Source of the DNA: Schumannella luteola
GTDB taxonomy: Bacteria; Actinomycetota; Actinomycetes; Actinomycetales; Microbacteriaceae
Direction of reading: 5' to 3'
Length of the DNA stretch: 64,000 nucleotides
Assembly (NCBI RefSeq): GCF_013408685.1
Contig: NZ_JACBZY010000001.1
Span: 1,178,001 to 1,242,000, forward strand
The translations under genes were made by a program, and so were the position numbers. The notes beneath the pieces are model-generated. The model was given only the letters and a program-made list of their open reading frames with translations. It was not told the DNA's origin and ran no database searches. Positions 8,444-17,298 of this stretch are shown here, in pieces. Each line of letters begins with the position of its first letter. Position 1 is the stretch's first letter.

Positions 8444-9397
8444 ATGACACTCTCTTTCCGCTCTCAGGCGCTGCTTCTGCGCCCGCACTCGGTTCGGCGA
8501 TCCCGGCGACCGGTCGCAGCCACGCTCATGATCTGGGTCGCCCTGCTGCCGCTCGTCGCGGTGCTCGGCGTCTTCTCCTATTTCCCTGCCGTGTCGGGCA
8601 TCTTCTGGTCGTTCTTCGACTGGGTTCCTGCGGGGGAGTCGAGGTTCATCGGGCTCGACAACTATGCGCGCATCCTCACGGACACCGGTTGGTGGACCTC
8701 GTTCCGCAACCTCGGCATCATCTTCGTCTTCAGCGTGGTCGCCTGGGTGCTGCCGCTGCTGGCCGCTGAGCTGCTGATCACTTTGCGCAGCGCGCGCTGG
8801 AAGTTCGTCGTCCGCACGCTCCTCGTGCTGCCGATGGCGTTCCCCGGAGTCGTCACCGCGCTCGTCTGGGGCTTCTTCTACGACCCGAACGCCGGCGTCA
8901 TCAACCAGTTCCTCTCGTCGATCGGGCTCGACTCGCTGCGGCACAACTGGACGGGGTCTCCCGACTCGGCACTGCTCGCACTGCTCTTCGTCGGCTTCCC
9001 GTTCATCGCCGGCCTGCCGTTCCTGGTCTTCTCCTCGAGCCTGGAGAACATCCCGGCGGAGGTGCTCGAGGCTGCTCAGCTCGACGGAGTCGGACGGTGG
9101 CGTCGGTTCTGGCAGATCGACCTCCCCCTCATGGCGTCGCAGGTGCGCATCCTCGTCTTCCTCGTCATCGTCGGCACGCTGCAGTACGGTTTCGCCGCGT
9201 ATGTGCTCACCGGGGGCGGCCCGGACAACGCGACCACCGTTCCGGTGCTGTGGATGATCGATCAGGCGTTCACCGCCGGCAACTGGGGTTACGCCGCCGC
9301 GCTGTCGACGGTGCTGTTCGCTCTGACGATGCTCATCAGCGGGGCCGTGCTGCTCGTGCGGCGCCGGGCCTCGAACGCCGACGGAGGTGAGATGTGA
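8444..9397 (+). CDS. Carbohydrate ABC transporter permease (CUT1, MalF-type)
   Basis: A 317-residue polytopic membrane protein, one of two permeases of a sugar importer. It has about six hydrophobic segments and the EAA loop (EAAQLDGVGRWRRFWQIDLP, about 205-225) that contacts the ATPase. MalF-type position is inferred from gene order and the N-terminal cytoplasmic Arg-rich segment. ATG 8444 follows GAAAGG. It overlaps the next permease by 4 bp (ATGTGA region, 9394-9397), so the two are translationally coupled. The binding protein is the third gene. The ATPase subunit is not encoded nearby. Confidence 0.93.
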   Translation: MTLSFRSQALLLRPHSVRRSRRPVAATLMIWVALLPLVAVLGVFSYFPAVSGIFWSFFDWVPAGESRFIGLDNYARILTDTGWWTSFRNLGIIFVFSVVAWVLPLLAAELLITLRSARWKFVVRTLLVLPMAFPGVVTALVWGFFYDPNAGVINQFLSSIGLDSLRHNWTGSPDSALLALLFVGFPFIAGLPFLVFSSSLENIPAEVLEAAQLDGVGRWRRFWQIDLPLMASQVRILVFLVIVGTLQYGFAAYVLTGGGPDNATTVPVLWMIDQAFTAGNWGYAAALSTVLFALTMLISGAVLLVRRRASNADGGEM

Positions 9398-10242
9398 ACG
9401 CGCCTCGTCCCGGCCGCCTCGCGCAGCGTCGGTCCCGTCAGTCCGGCGTCAAGCTGGCGCTGCTGCTGCTCGTGGCGGTGGGACTCGCCCCGTACCTCTT
9501 CATGATCGTCACCTCGTTCAAGTCGAACGAGCAGTTCACCCAGAACTACTGGGCACCCACCTGGCCGCTGCACCTCGAGAACTTCGGGCGTGCCTGGGAT
9601 CAGGTCGCGCCCTACCTCGGCAACTCGCTCTTCATCGCCATCGTGTCGTCGGCGCTGATCGCCGTCATCGCCTCGATCGCCGCCTTCGTGCTGTCGCGCT
9701 ACCGGTTCCGGGGGCGCGGCATCGTCTACGGATCGATCCTCGTGCTGATGGCGGTGCCGGGCATCGCCAGCCTCATCCCGATGTTCATCCTCATGCGCGA
9801 TCTCGGTCTGCTGAACACCTACGCCGTGCTCGTCATCCCGTATGTCGCCAGCGGTCTCGTGCTGGGCACGGTCATCATGCGCAACACGATCGAATCGATT
9901 CCGCAGACGATCTACGACGCGGCGCGTGTCGACGGAGCGGGCCCGGTGCGGCTCTACCGCTCGATCACCCTGCCGCTCGCGCTGCCCGCGGTCGGAACCG
10001 TGTCGCTGCTGACGCTGAGCGGCGTCTGGAACGACTTCTTCTGGCCGCTTCTGGTCGTCACCGACGATCGGCTGCGCACGGTCTCGGTCGGACTGCAATT
10101 CTTTCAAGGACAGAACGCGATCGACTACGGACCGCTCATGGCCGGCTATGTCATCGCCAGCCTCCCCCTGGTCGCGCTGTTCGTCCCTCTGTCGAAGTAC
10201 TTCCTCGCCGGCGTGCAGGGCGGCATCGCCGGCGCCCACTGA
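9394..10242 (+). CDS. Carbohydrate ABC transporter permease (CUT1, MalG-type)
   Basis: A 282-residue inner-membrane permease, partner of the preceding one. MalG-type marks are the N-terminal segment followed by APYLFMIVTSFKSNEQF, and the EAA-like loop DAARVDGAGPVRLYRSITLP (about 176-195). It ends in the usual short hydrophilic tail (GVQGGIAGAH). The GTG start at 9394 overlaps the stop of the upstream gene by 4 bp. The gap to the binding-protein gene is 44 bp. Together they import an oligosaccharide whose nature is suggested only by the neighbouring GH1 and GH78 enzymes. Confidence 0.93.
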   Translation: MNAPRPGRLAQRRSRQSGVKLALLLLVAVGLAPYLFMIVTSFKSNEQFTQNYWAPTWPLHLENFGRAWDQVAPYLGNSLFIAIVSSALIAVIASIAAFVLSRYRFRGRGIVYGSILVLMAVPGIASLIPMFILMRDLGLLNTYAVLVIPYVASGLVLGTVIMRNTIESIPQTIYDAARVDGAGPVRLYRSITLPLALPAVGTVSLLTLSGVWNDFFWPLLVVTDDRLRTVSVGLQFFQGQNAIDYGPLMAGYVIASLPLVALFVPLSKYFLAGVQGGIAGAH

Positions 10243-10286
10243 TCCACCACCACACCCGCACTCTCTGCAATCGAAGGAGATTCAGA

Positions 10287-11717
10287 ATGAAACCCGTCAC
10301 CCCCTCGTCGGCTCGCCGGCGAGCCCTCGCGGCGCTCGGCGTCGTCGGCGCGGCCGCGCTGGTGCTCAGTGGATGCTCCGCCGGCGGATCCTCGGCGAAG
10401 ACGACCATCACCGTGATGGGGCCGAACCAGTGGACCTCCGACACGAGCACCTTCGGCGACGCCTGGGATGACCTCATCGCGGCGTTCGAGAAGGACAACC
10501 CCGACATCGAGGTCAAGACCAACGTGCTGCCGATCAGCAGCTGGGCCGCGACCTCGGCCACCCAGCTCACCGCCGGCACGGCACCCGAGCTGATCTTCAA
10601 CCAGACCACTCACAAGCCCTCGCAGGTCGTCGACCTCGACAAGGAGCTGGCGAAGCCGAACCCCTACTCCGACTCGGGTGACCCATGGATCGACGACTTC
10701 GACAGCACGTACTTCGGCGACGCGCAGAAGAACGCCGTCGGGCATCACGAGTGGATCCCGTTCAACCTGGTGTCGGTCGGCATCTACGTCAACGAGGATG
10801 TGCTGGCCCAGAACAAGATCGACGTCGACGATCTGTCGAGCTTCGACGGCCTGATCGACGCGTGCACCACCCTGCGCAAGAAGGGCATCGAGCCCATCGC
10901 CACCGATAACGGTCCGACCGCGATGGGCTGGTCGAGCCAGGCGCTCGCATCGATGCTGTTCCCCGAGATCGCGGCGGAGATCAACGTCTTCGACACCGCG
11001 GGCGATCCCGGTACGGCGGACTACGTCACCTTCAAGAGCCTCGCCAAGGCGACCATCGACGGCACGCTCGATCTGACGAAGACTCCCGAGCAGGCGGAGC
11101 TGCTGGAGCTGCTGAAGAAGCTCTTCGACGCCTGCGCGACCGACAACTGGTCGGGCGTGCAGCCGCAGGGCAACTTCTCGGGCGGGTCGAGCTTCCCCGC
11201 GGGCAAGGCCGCGATGTCGTGGGGAACCGTCTTCGCGGCCGCCGGACTGGACGACGCGAAGTTCGAATGGACGTCGATCCCGTTCCCGACGGTCAGCACG
11301 CGTGACTCGAAGTACGTGACCGGCGAACCGGCGAAGTTCGGCACCGTCGCCGGCGGCACGTCCTACATGATCCCGTCCTACATCAAGGGCGACAAGCGAG
11401 CCGCCGCGATCAAGTTCCTCCAGTACGTCTCCAGCCCGAAGATCACCGACTGGCTCGAATCCACCGGGGGCATCCCTGCGGTGAAGGGCGTGAAGGCGCC
11501 GAGCACGATCTCGGCGCTGACCTCGAAGGACTGGTCGTCGACCCCGCTGATCGCCGGCTTGACCATGGCCCCGGCCACCCCGACTGGCGGCGCGACCGTC
11601 GAGGGGTACCTGCTCGGCACCCGCACGCTCGCGGAGGTGGTCGCCGATCAGCAGCAGAACAACGAGCTGTGGGCCGCGGAGCAGATCGAGCAGAACGGCT
11701 GGTCCGACCTCGGCTAG
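10287..11717 (+). CDS. Extracellular sugar-binding lipoprotein of ABC importer
   Basis: A 476-residue family 1 extracellular solute-binding protein. The N-terminus has an Arg-rich n-region, a hydrophobic core and a lipobox ending at Cys30 (LVLSGC), so it should be a membrane-tethered lipoprotein. The mature part has the usual ligand-domain pattern (GTAPELIFNQTTHKPSQ, later GKAAMSWGTVFAA). ATG 10287 has AAGGAG upstream; longer in-frame readings into the permease gene are not real. It delivers a saccharide to the two upstream permeases. A strong 14-bp stem-loop follows, before the LacI gene. Confidence 0.93.
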   Translation: MKPVTPSSARRRALAALGVVGAAALVLSGCSAGGSSAKTTITVMGPNQWTSDTSTFGDAWDDLIAAFEKDNPDIEVKTNVLPISSWAATSATQLTAGTAPELIFNQTTHKPSQVVDLDKELAKPNPYSDSGDPWIDDFDSTYFGDAQKNAVGHHEWIPFNLVSVGIYVNEDVLAQNKIDVDDLSSFDGLIDACTTLRKKGIEPIATDNGPTAMGWSSQALASMLFPEIAAEINVFDTAGDPGTADYVTFKSLAKATIDGTLDLTKTPEQAELLELLKKLFDACATDNWSGVQPQGNFSGGSSFPAGKAAMSWGTVFAAAGLDDAKFEWTSIPFPTVSTRDSKYVTGEPAKFGTVAGGTSYMIPSYIKGDKRAAAIKFLQYVSSPKITDWLESTGGIPAVKGVKAPSTISALTSKDWSSTPLIAGLTMAPATPTGGATVEGYLLGTRTLAEVVADQQQNNELWAAEQIEQNGWSDLG

Positions 11718-11735
11718 CGCGAGAATCTGAAGGAT

Positions 11736-11771
11736 CCGGTGGCCGGGACGGTGGGATGTCCCGGCCACCGG
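11736..11771 (+). terminator. Stem-loop between binding-protein and LacI genes
   Basis: CCGGTGGCCGGGAC and GTCCCGGCCACCGG pair perfectly over 14 bp around an 8-base loop. It lies in the 89-bp gap and has no T-run. It may stop or thin out transcription into the LacI and rhamnosidase genes, or protect the binding-protein mRNA. Confidence 0.6.
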
Positions 11772-11806
11772 CAGCACGACCCGCACGACCGATGAAAGGC
11801 AGAGAA

Positions 11807-12814
11807 GTGGTCAGCATCCGAGACGTCGCAGACCAGGCAGGCGTGTCGATCGGCACCGTGTCGAAGTACATGAACACGCCCGAGCGTGTCGCCCCGGCGA
11901 CCAAGCGCCGCATCGCGGCCGCCATCGGCTCGCTCGGCTACGTGCGCAACGAGGCCGCACGTCAGCTGCGCGCCGGCGCGAGCCGCCTGGTGATGTTCGT
12001 CGCCATGGAGCTCAACAACCCGTTCTTCGGCGAGGTCGCCGACGCGATGGAGCGCCGTGCGGCCCTCAACGACCTGTACTTCAACATCGCCTGCGGCAAC
12101 GGCGATCCGGAGCGCGAGTCGCGCTACATCGAGATGCTCGTGCAGCAGCGCGGTTTCGGGCTCCTCCTCTCGTCGGGCCACACCCGTCAGGCCGACTTCG
12201 ACCTGCTGGAGCAGCGGCGCATCCCCACCGTGCTGGTCGACGCCTACGAGCCGGACCCCCGATTCTCGTCCGTGTCGATCGACGACACCGTCGGCGGACG
12301 CCAGGCGGCTCAGCACCTCGTCGAGCAGGGATGCCGCTCGATCGTCTTCGTCGGCAGCGATCTGCACGTGCGGCAGCTGGCCGCGCGGGCAGAAGGCGCT
12401 CGCGCCGCCGTCACCGCCGCGGGCGGTGCCTCATTCGAGCTGTTCTCGACCCCCGAGCGCTCGATCAGCGCCGGACGCGCGGCGGCGCGAGCGCTGCTGG
12501 ACCGCGGCCCGGATGCGATGCCCGACGGCATCTTCGCCGCGAACGACCTCCTCGCGATCGGCCTGGTCGAGGAGTTCACCGAGCGCGGCGTCCGCGTGCC
12601 GGCCGACGTCGCGATCATCGGCTACGACGACATCGAGTTCGCCGCGGCGGCCTCGATCCCGATCTCGAGCATCCACCGCCCCCGCGAGTCGTTCGGCCGG
12701 ACCGCCATCGACCTGCTGACCGACACGGCCGAGCGGCCGGCGGGCGCCCCGGGCGTCAGCGACATCGTCATCCGACCGGAGCTGATCATGCGCGCCAGCT
12801 CGCTGCGCCGATGA
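11807..12814 (+). CDS. LacI family transcriptional regulator of locus A
   Basis: A 335-residue LacI/GalR repressor of normal length. The N-terminal helix-turn-helix is clear (IRDVADQAGVSIGTVSKYMN), with the hinge RQLRAGASRL, then a periplasmic-binding-like sugar domain (VEQGCRSIVFVGS, ANDLLAIGLVEEF, IGYDDIEFA). The GTG start 11807 is chosen because AAAGG stands 7 bases upstream and the HTH begins right after it; ATG 11792 and 11756 are in frame but lack a good ribosome site. It is the obvious candidate to bind the ATAACGTTTCA sites at 8290, 8405 and 19744. Its stop overlaps the next start (ATGA). Confidence 0.9.
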   Translation: MVSIRDVADQAGVSIGTVSKYMNTPERVAPATKRRIAAAIGSLGYVRNEAARQLRAGASRLVMFVAMELNNPFFGEVADAMERRAALNDLYFNIACGNGDPERESRYIEMLVQQRGFGLLLSSGHTRQADFDLLEQRRIPTVLVDAYEPDPRFSSVSIDDTVGGRQAAQHLVEQGCRSIVFVGSDLHVRQLAARAEGARAAVTAAGGASFELFSTPERSISAGRAAARALLDRGPDAMPDGIFAANDLLAIGLVEEFTERGVRVPADVAIIGYDDIEFAAAASIPISSIHRPRESFGRTAIDLLTDTAERPAGAPGVSDIVIRPELIMRASSLRR

Positions 12815-15800
12815 CCCGCGAGAGCGACGCGGTGCGCATCGAGGATCGGGAGCTCACCGGCCCGCATGGCCTGCTGCCGGTGCGGATCTACCATCCCGCC
12901 GCGGCGCCGGGCGAGCTCGGCCTGGTCTGGGCGCACGGCGGATCGTTCATCGGCGGCGACCTCGACGCGGCCGAGTCCGACTGGGTCGCACGCCGACTCG
13001 TCGAGCAGGGGATCACGGTGGTGGCGGTCGACTACCGTCTCGCGCCCGTCCCCGAGGAGCTCGTCCCGGTTCTCGGCCGCCGCGGAGGAGTGCACTATCC
13101 CGTCCCCTCGGAAGAGCTCTCGGCGGCATTCGCCTGGGCCGCATCGGGCGACGGGCCGGCTCCCGGGGCGATATGGATGCTCGGCGGCGCGAGCGCCGGA
13201 GCCGCACTGGCCTCCGGAGCGGCACTGCGCCTGCGTGATCGGGGCGGGGCCGCTCCTGCCGGGCTCGTGCTCGCCTACCCTCTGCTGCACTACGTGATCC
13301 CCGAACCGGATCCGGACCTGGCTTCGGCCCTCGAGCAGCTGCCTCCCGGCGAGCGCTTCCTCCCCGGCGACGTCGCGGCCATGAACGACAACCACCTCGG
13401 CCCGCTCGCAGAATCCGATGCCGACTACGCCTTCGCCGGCGGCAAGGACCTGACCGGCATGCCGCCGACACTGCTCGTCGCGTCCGAGCTCGACGGGCTG
13501 CGCCCCTCGGCCGAGAGCTTCGCGCTCGAGCTGCGTGCGCACCGGGTGGACGCGCAGCTCGAGATCGAGCCGGAGACCCGCCACGGCCATCTCGCCACCC
13601 CTGACAATCCCGGAGCGCAGCGCACGATCGACCGCATCGTCGCGTGGGCACGTTCCCGACCCCTCGAGGAGCGCACCATGCACTCGGTCCTCTCCGCCGC
13701 CGCGGCTCCGACACGACTGCGCATCGAGCGCCGCGAGGACGGTCTCGGCGTCGGCACGTCGCGCCCGCGACTGAGCTGGTCGATCCCCGGCGCCCCCGTC
13801 GGCTGGACCGCGGCCACGGCCCAGGCCGAGGCGGTGGACGGGTCGGGTGAGCGTGTGGTGGCGACGGTCGGCCCGCGAGGAGTCGTCGAGGCCTGGCCCT
13901 TCCCGCCGCTGTCATCGGGTGAGGCCCGCGATGTGCGGGTGAGAGTGCGCGGAGACGATGGGCTGTGGACGGCCTGGAGCGACGCGCTCCGCGTCGAAGC
14001 CGGGCTCCTGGATTCCACCGATTGGCGGGCGCATTTCATCGCGGCGCCCTGGCTGGAGGACACCCGGGTCGACCAGCGTCCGCCGCTGATGCGGACCGAG
14101 ATCTCGATCGACGGGGAAGTGGAGTCCGCGCGCCTGCGCAGCACGAGTCTGGGCGTGCACGAACTCGAGATCGACGGGCAGCGGATCGGAGACGAGCTGC
14201 TGTCACCCGGGTGGAGCTCCTACGGGCACCGGCTCCGCTACACGACGCAGGATGTCACGGAGCAGGTCCGATCCGCGGGCCGGCGCCTCGCGATCGGCGC
14301 CTGGATCGGCGACGGCTGGTACCGCGGGCGGATCGGCTGGGATGAGCGGATCCGCAATGTCTGGGGCGACACCCTCGCGCTGCTGGTGCAGCTCGAGATC
14401 ACCTACCGCGACGGACGGCGTCAGATCATCGGGACCGATTCGAGCTGGCGGGCGGCGCGGGGACCGATTACGCGGTCGGGCATCTACGACGGCGAACGAT
14501 TCGACCTGCGTGAGCTGCCCGAAGGCTGGAGCCGGCCCGGCTTCGACGACGCCGCATGGGAGCCGGTGCGGCTGCTGCCTCGCCCCGCCGCCGAGCTGGT
14601 CGCCTACGACGGCCCGCCTGTGCGCGTCATCGAGGAGGTCCGGCCGCAGCGCATCATCCGGCACGATGGCGGCACCCACCAGTTCGACTTCGGCCAGAAT
14701 CTGGTCGGGCGCCTGCGCCTTCCGGCCTCGACCATGTCGCCCTTCGGTCTGCGGATGCGGCATGCCGAGGTCATGCAGGACGGCGAGCTCTCGACTCGTC
14801 CGCTGCGCACCGCCGAGGCCTTCGACACGCTCAGCGTCGCCACCGGGCCGCGCACCGACGAGACGCCATCCTGGTCACCGCGATTCACCTTCCACGGTTT
14901 CCGCTACGCGGACGTCGAGGGCCTGCCGGGAGACCCTTCGCCGGAGGACGTCGTCGCCGAGGTGATCCACTCGGACATGCGGCGCACCGGCTGGTTCCGC
15001 AGCTCGGATCCGCTGCTCGAGCGCCTGCACGAGAACGTCGTCTGGAGCATGCGCGGCAACTTCGTCGATGTGCCCACCGACTGCCCCCAGCGAGATGAGC
15101 GCCTCGGCTGGACCGGCGACCTGCAGGTCTTCGCGCCGACCGCGGCTTTCCTCTACGACTGCTCAGGGCTGCTCCGATCCTGGCTCCGGGATGTCGCTGC
15201 CGAGCAGCGGCCCTCCGGCGCGATCCCGCACTTCGTGCCCGACGTGCCCGAGCTGGACCTCGAGATCGGGTTCACGGCGATCTGGGGCGACGTCGCCGCG
15301 CTGACACCGTGGGATCTGTACGAGGCGTTCGGCGATCGGGGCATGCTCGCCGAGCAGTATCCGACCGCGCGACGCTGGGTCGAGGGGCTCCGCTCGGCCG
15401 CCGACGCGGATGGACTGATCACGGGCGAGTTCCAATTCGGCGACTGGCTCGACCCCTCCGCTCCCGTCGACAACGCCCTGGCGGCCAAGGCAGATTCGAA
15501 CCTGCTCGCCACCGCGTACTACCAGCGCAGCGCGGCGATCCTGGCTCGGGCTGCGGCGGCGATCGGCGAGACCGACGACGCCCGCGAGTACGCGGAACTG
15601 GCGGAGCGCGTCCGCGTCGCCTTCCTGGATCGCTTCTCGCCCGCGCCCGGCGTGCTGAGCGATGACGCGCAGGCGTCGTACGCCGTCGCGATCCGGTTCG
15701 GCCTCTTCGGGGACGACGAGACGGCGCGCCTCGCCGGCGCCCGGCTGGCCGAGCTCGTCCGCGAGCGCGGACATCTCATCGGCACGGGCTTCGCGGGAAC

Positions 15801-16296
15801 ACCCGCGATCTGCCACGCACTCGCCGATACCGGCCACCTCGACGATGCCTACGCGATGCTGATGCAGACGCAGAGCCCCTCGTGGCTCTATCCGGTCACC
15901 CAGGGGGCGACCACGATCTGGGAGCGCTGGGACAGCCTCACGCCGAATGGCCGCGTGAACGACGCCGGGATGACGTCGTTCAACCACTACGCACTCGGTG
16001 CGGTCGCCGACTTCCTGCACCGCACCGTCGCCGGCATCGCGCCCGCGGCTCCCGGCTACGAGCGCATCCTGTTCCGTCCACGACCGGGAGGCGGGCTCGA
16101 GTCCGCCGGAGCGACGCTCGAGACGCCGTTCGGTCGCGCCTCGATCGACTGGCGGCTGACCGCCGAGGGATGCCGCGTCGATGTGGTGGTGCCGGTCGGA
16201 GCATCGGCGACGCTCGACCTGCGGGCGGTCGGCGGCGACGTGCGCGAACTCGGCCATGGTTCGCACTCGGCGGTGGTCGATCTCGTTGCCGTCTGA
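12811..16296 (+). CDS. HSL-type esterase fused to GH78 alpha-L-rhamnosidase
   Basis: A single open frame of 1161 residues holding two enzymes. Residues 1-285 form an alpha/beta-hydrolase of the hormone-sensitive-lipase type: oxyanion His42-Gly-Gly, DYRLAP (74-79), nucleophile Ser128 in GGASAG, probable Asp228 and His258 or His260. From about residue 290 follows a complete GH78 alpha-L-rhamnosidase, with N-terminal beta-domains, the hallmark DCPQRDERLGWTGD (757-770), WERWD with Glu1038, and FNHYALGAVADFLHR. No stop separates them, but ATG 13678 (codon 290) has GAGGAG 6 bases upstream, so a free rhamnosidase may also be made. No signal peptide, so cytoplasmic. Predicted to remove acyl and rhamnosyl groups from imported glycosides. 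ATG 12811 overlaps the LacI stop. Confidence 0.87.
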   Translation: MTRESDAVRIEDRELTGPHGLLPVRIYHPAAAPGELGLVWAHGGSFIGGDLDAAESDWVARRLVEQGITVVAVDYRLAPVPEELVPVLGRRGGVHYPVPSEELSAAFAWAASGDGPAPGAIWMLGGASAGAALASGAALRLRDRGGAAPAGLVLAYPLLHYVIPEPDPDLASALEQLPPGERFLPGDVAAMNDNHLGPLAESDADYAFAGGKDLTGMPPTLLVASELDGLRPSAESFALELRAHRVDAQLEIEPETRHGHLATPDNPGAQRTIDRIVAWARSRPLEERTMHSVLSAAAAPTRLRIERREDGLGVGTSRPRLSWSIPGAPVGWTAATAQAEAVDGSGERVVATVGPRGVVEAWPFPPLSSGEARDVRVRVRGDDGLWTAWSDALRVEAGLLDSTDWRAHFIAAPWLEDTRVDQRPPLMRTEISIDGEVESARLRSTSLGVHELEIDGQRIGDELLSPGWSSYGHRLRYTTQDVTEQVRSAGRRLAIGAWIGDGWYRGRIGWDERIRNVWGDTLALLVQLEITYRDGRRQIIGTDSSWRAARGPITRSGIYDGERFDLRELPEGWSRPGFDDAAWEPVRLLPRPAAELVAYDGPPVRVIEEVRPQRIIRHDGGTHQFDFGQNLVGRLRLPASTMSPFGLRMRHAEVMQDGELSTRPLRTAEAFDTLSVATGPRTDETPSWSPRFTFHGFRYADVEGLPGDPSPEDVVAEVIHSDMRRTGWFRSSDPLLERLHENVVWSMRGNFVDVPTDCPQRDERLGWTGDLQVFAPTAAFLYDCSGLLRSWLRDVAAEQRPSGAIPHFVPDVPELDLEIGFTAIWGDVAALTPWDLYEAFGDRGMLAEQYPTARRWVEGLRSAADADGLITGEFQFGDWLDPSAPVDNALAAKADSNLLATAYYQRSAAILARAAAAIGETDDAREYAELAERVRVAFLDRFSPAPGVLSDDAQASYAVAIRFGLFGDDETARLAGARLAELVRERGHLIGTGFAGTPAICHALADTGHLDDAYAMLMQTQSPSWLYPVTQGATTIWERWDSLTPNGRVNDAGMTSFNHYALGAVADFLHRTVAGIAPAAPGYERILFRPRPGGGLESAGATLETPFGRASIDWRLTAEGCRVDVVVPVGASATLDLRAVGGDVRELGHGSHSAVVDLVAV

Positions 16297-17257
16297 CCGA
16301 CTGCCGCGGCGCCCGGCCATCGACCGGGAGCTGCGCGTCGGGATCGAGTTCGACCCCGACGCGCAGCTGCCCCCGTTCGACGCCGCGGCGATCGCCGCCC
16401 TGCGGGAGACGGACGTGGAAGCGGTCGATGCGGCACTCGCGGGCCTGCGTCGGCGGGACGTGACGCTCACCGGGTTCGGCGACGGCGCGATCGAGGTGTC
16501 CGTGCTGGATGCGAGTCAGGGGTTCGCGCGGCCGGCCATCCTGTTCATCCACGGCGGCGGCATGGTCGGCGGCACGCGCTGGGGTGGGATCGACGAGGTG
16601 GTGGGCTGGATCCGGCTCTTCTCCGCCGTCGCGATCACGGTCGACTACCGTCTCGCGCCCGAGCACCCCGATCCGACACCGGTGGAGGACTGCTTCGCGG
16701 CACTGCAGTGGGTCGTCGAACACGCTGCGGAGCTCGGTGTCGACCCCGCGCGCGTCGTCGTGGCGGGCGCCAGTGCGGGCGGCGGCCTCGCCGCTGGCGT
16801 GGCGCTGCTGGCGAGGGACCGCGGTGGGCCCGCGCCGGCCGGGCAGCTTCTGATCTGCCCGATGCTCGACGATCGCGGCGAGACGACGTCCGCTGCGCAA
16901 TACGCGTCGACGGGCATCTGGAATGCCCGCGACAATCGGTTCGGCTGGTCGGCCCTCCTGGGCGAACGCCGTGGCGGCCCGGACGTATCCGTCTACGCGG
17001 CACCGGCGCGTGCCGGCGACCTCTCCGATCTTGCTCCCGCTTTCATCGACTGCGGCAGCTCGGAGGTCTTCCGCGATGAGGATGTCGCCTATGCCAGCAG
17101 GATCTGGGCGGATGGCGGCGACGCGGAGCTGCACGTCTGGCCCGGTGGGTTCCACGGCTTCGACGCGGTCGTGCCGGCGGCGGCCATCTCGCGTCATGCG
17201 CGTGATGCCCGATGTCGTTGGCTCGCGCGCATCCTGTCGAGCGACGCGACCGGGTGA
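16286..17257 (+). CDS. Alpha/beta-hydrolase, HSL-type esterase
   Basis: A 323-residue esterase/lipase if read from TTG 16286, which overlaps the end of the rhamnosidase gene by 11 bp. Marks: oxyanion motif HGGGM (89-93), DYRLAPEHP (120-128), nucleophile Ser163 in GASAGGG, and a C-terminal GGFHGFD carrying the catalytic His. The N-terminal helical cap (about 1-60) is normal for the family. No signal peptide. The start is uncertain, because no ATG or GTG stands in frame near the overlap. It is the second esterase of locus A, beside the esterase domain fused to the rhamnosidase, suggesting acylated substrates. A terminator follows directly. Confidence 0.86.
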   Translation: MPSDRLPRRPAIDRELRVGIEFDPDAQLPPFDAAAIAALRETDVEAVDAALAGLRRRDVTLTGFGDGAIEVSVLDASQGFARPAILFIHGGGMVGGTRWGGIDEVVGWIRLFSAVAITVDYRLAPEHPDPTPVEDCFAALQWVVEHAAELGVDPARVVVAGASAGGGLAAGVALLARDRGGPAPAGQLLICPMLDDRGETTSAAQYASTGIWNARDNRFGWSALLGERRGGPDVSVYAAPARAGDLSDLAPAFIDCGSSEVFRDEDVAYASRIWADGGDAELHVWPGGFHGFDAVVPAAAISRHARDARCRWLARILSSDATG

Positions 17258-17294
17258 GCTTCGGCCGCCGAGAACCACTCTCGGCGGCCGAAGC
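17258..17294. terminator. Bidirectional terminator between convergent genes
   Basis: GCTTCGGCCGCCGAGA and TCTCGGCGGCCGAAGC form a perfect 16-bp stem with a 5-base loop (ACCAC). It fills the 41-bp gap between the esterase gene and the convergent beta-helix gene, and can serve both. Confidence 0.75.
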
Positions 17295-17298
17295 CGGA

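Noticed and set aside
9387-10286. Upstream extension of the sugar-binding protein frame
   Set aside because: It overlaps the permease gene, and the lipoprotein signal with its ribosome site starts at 10287.
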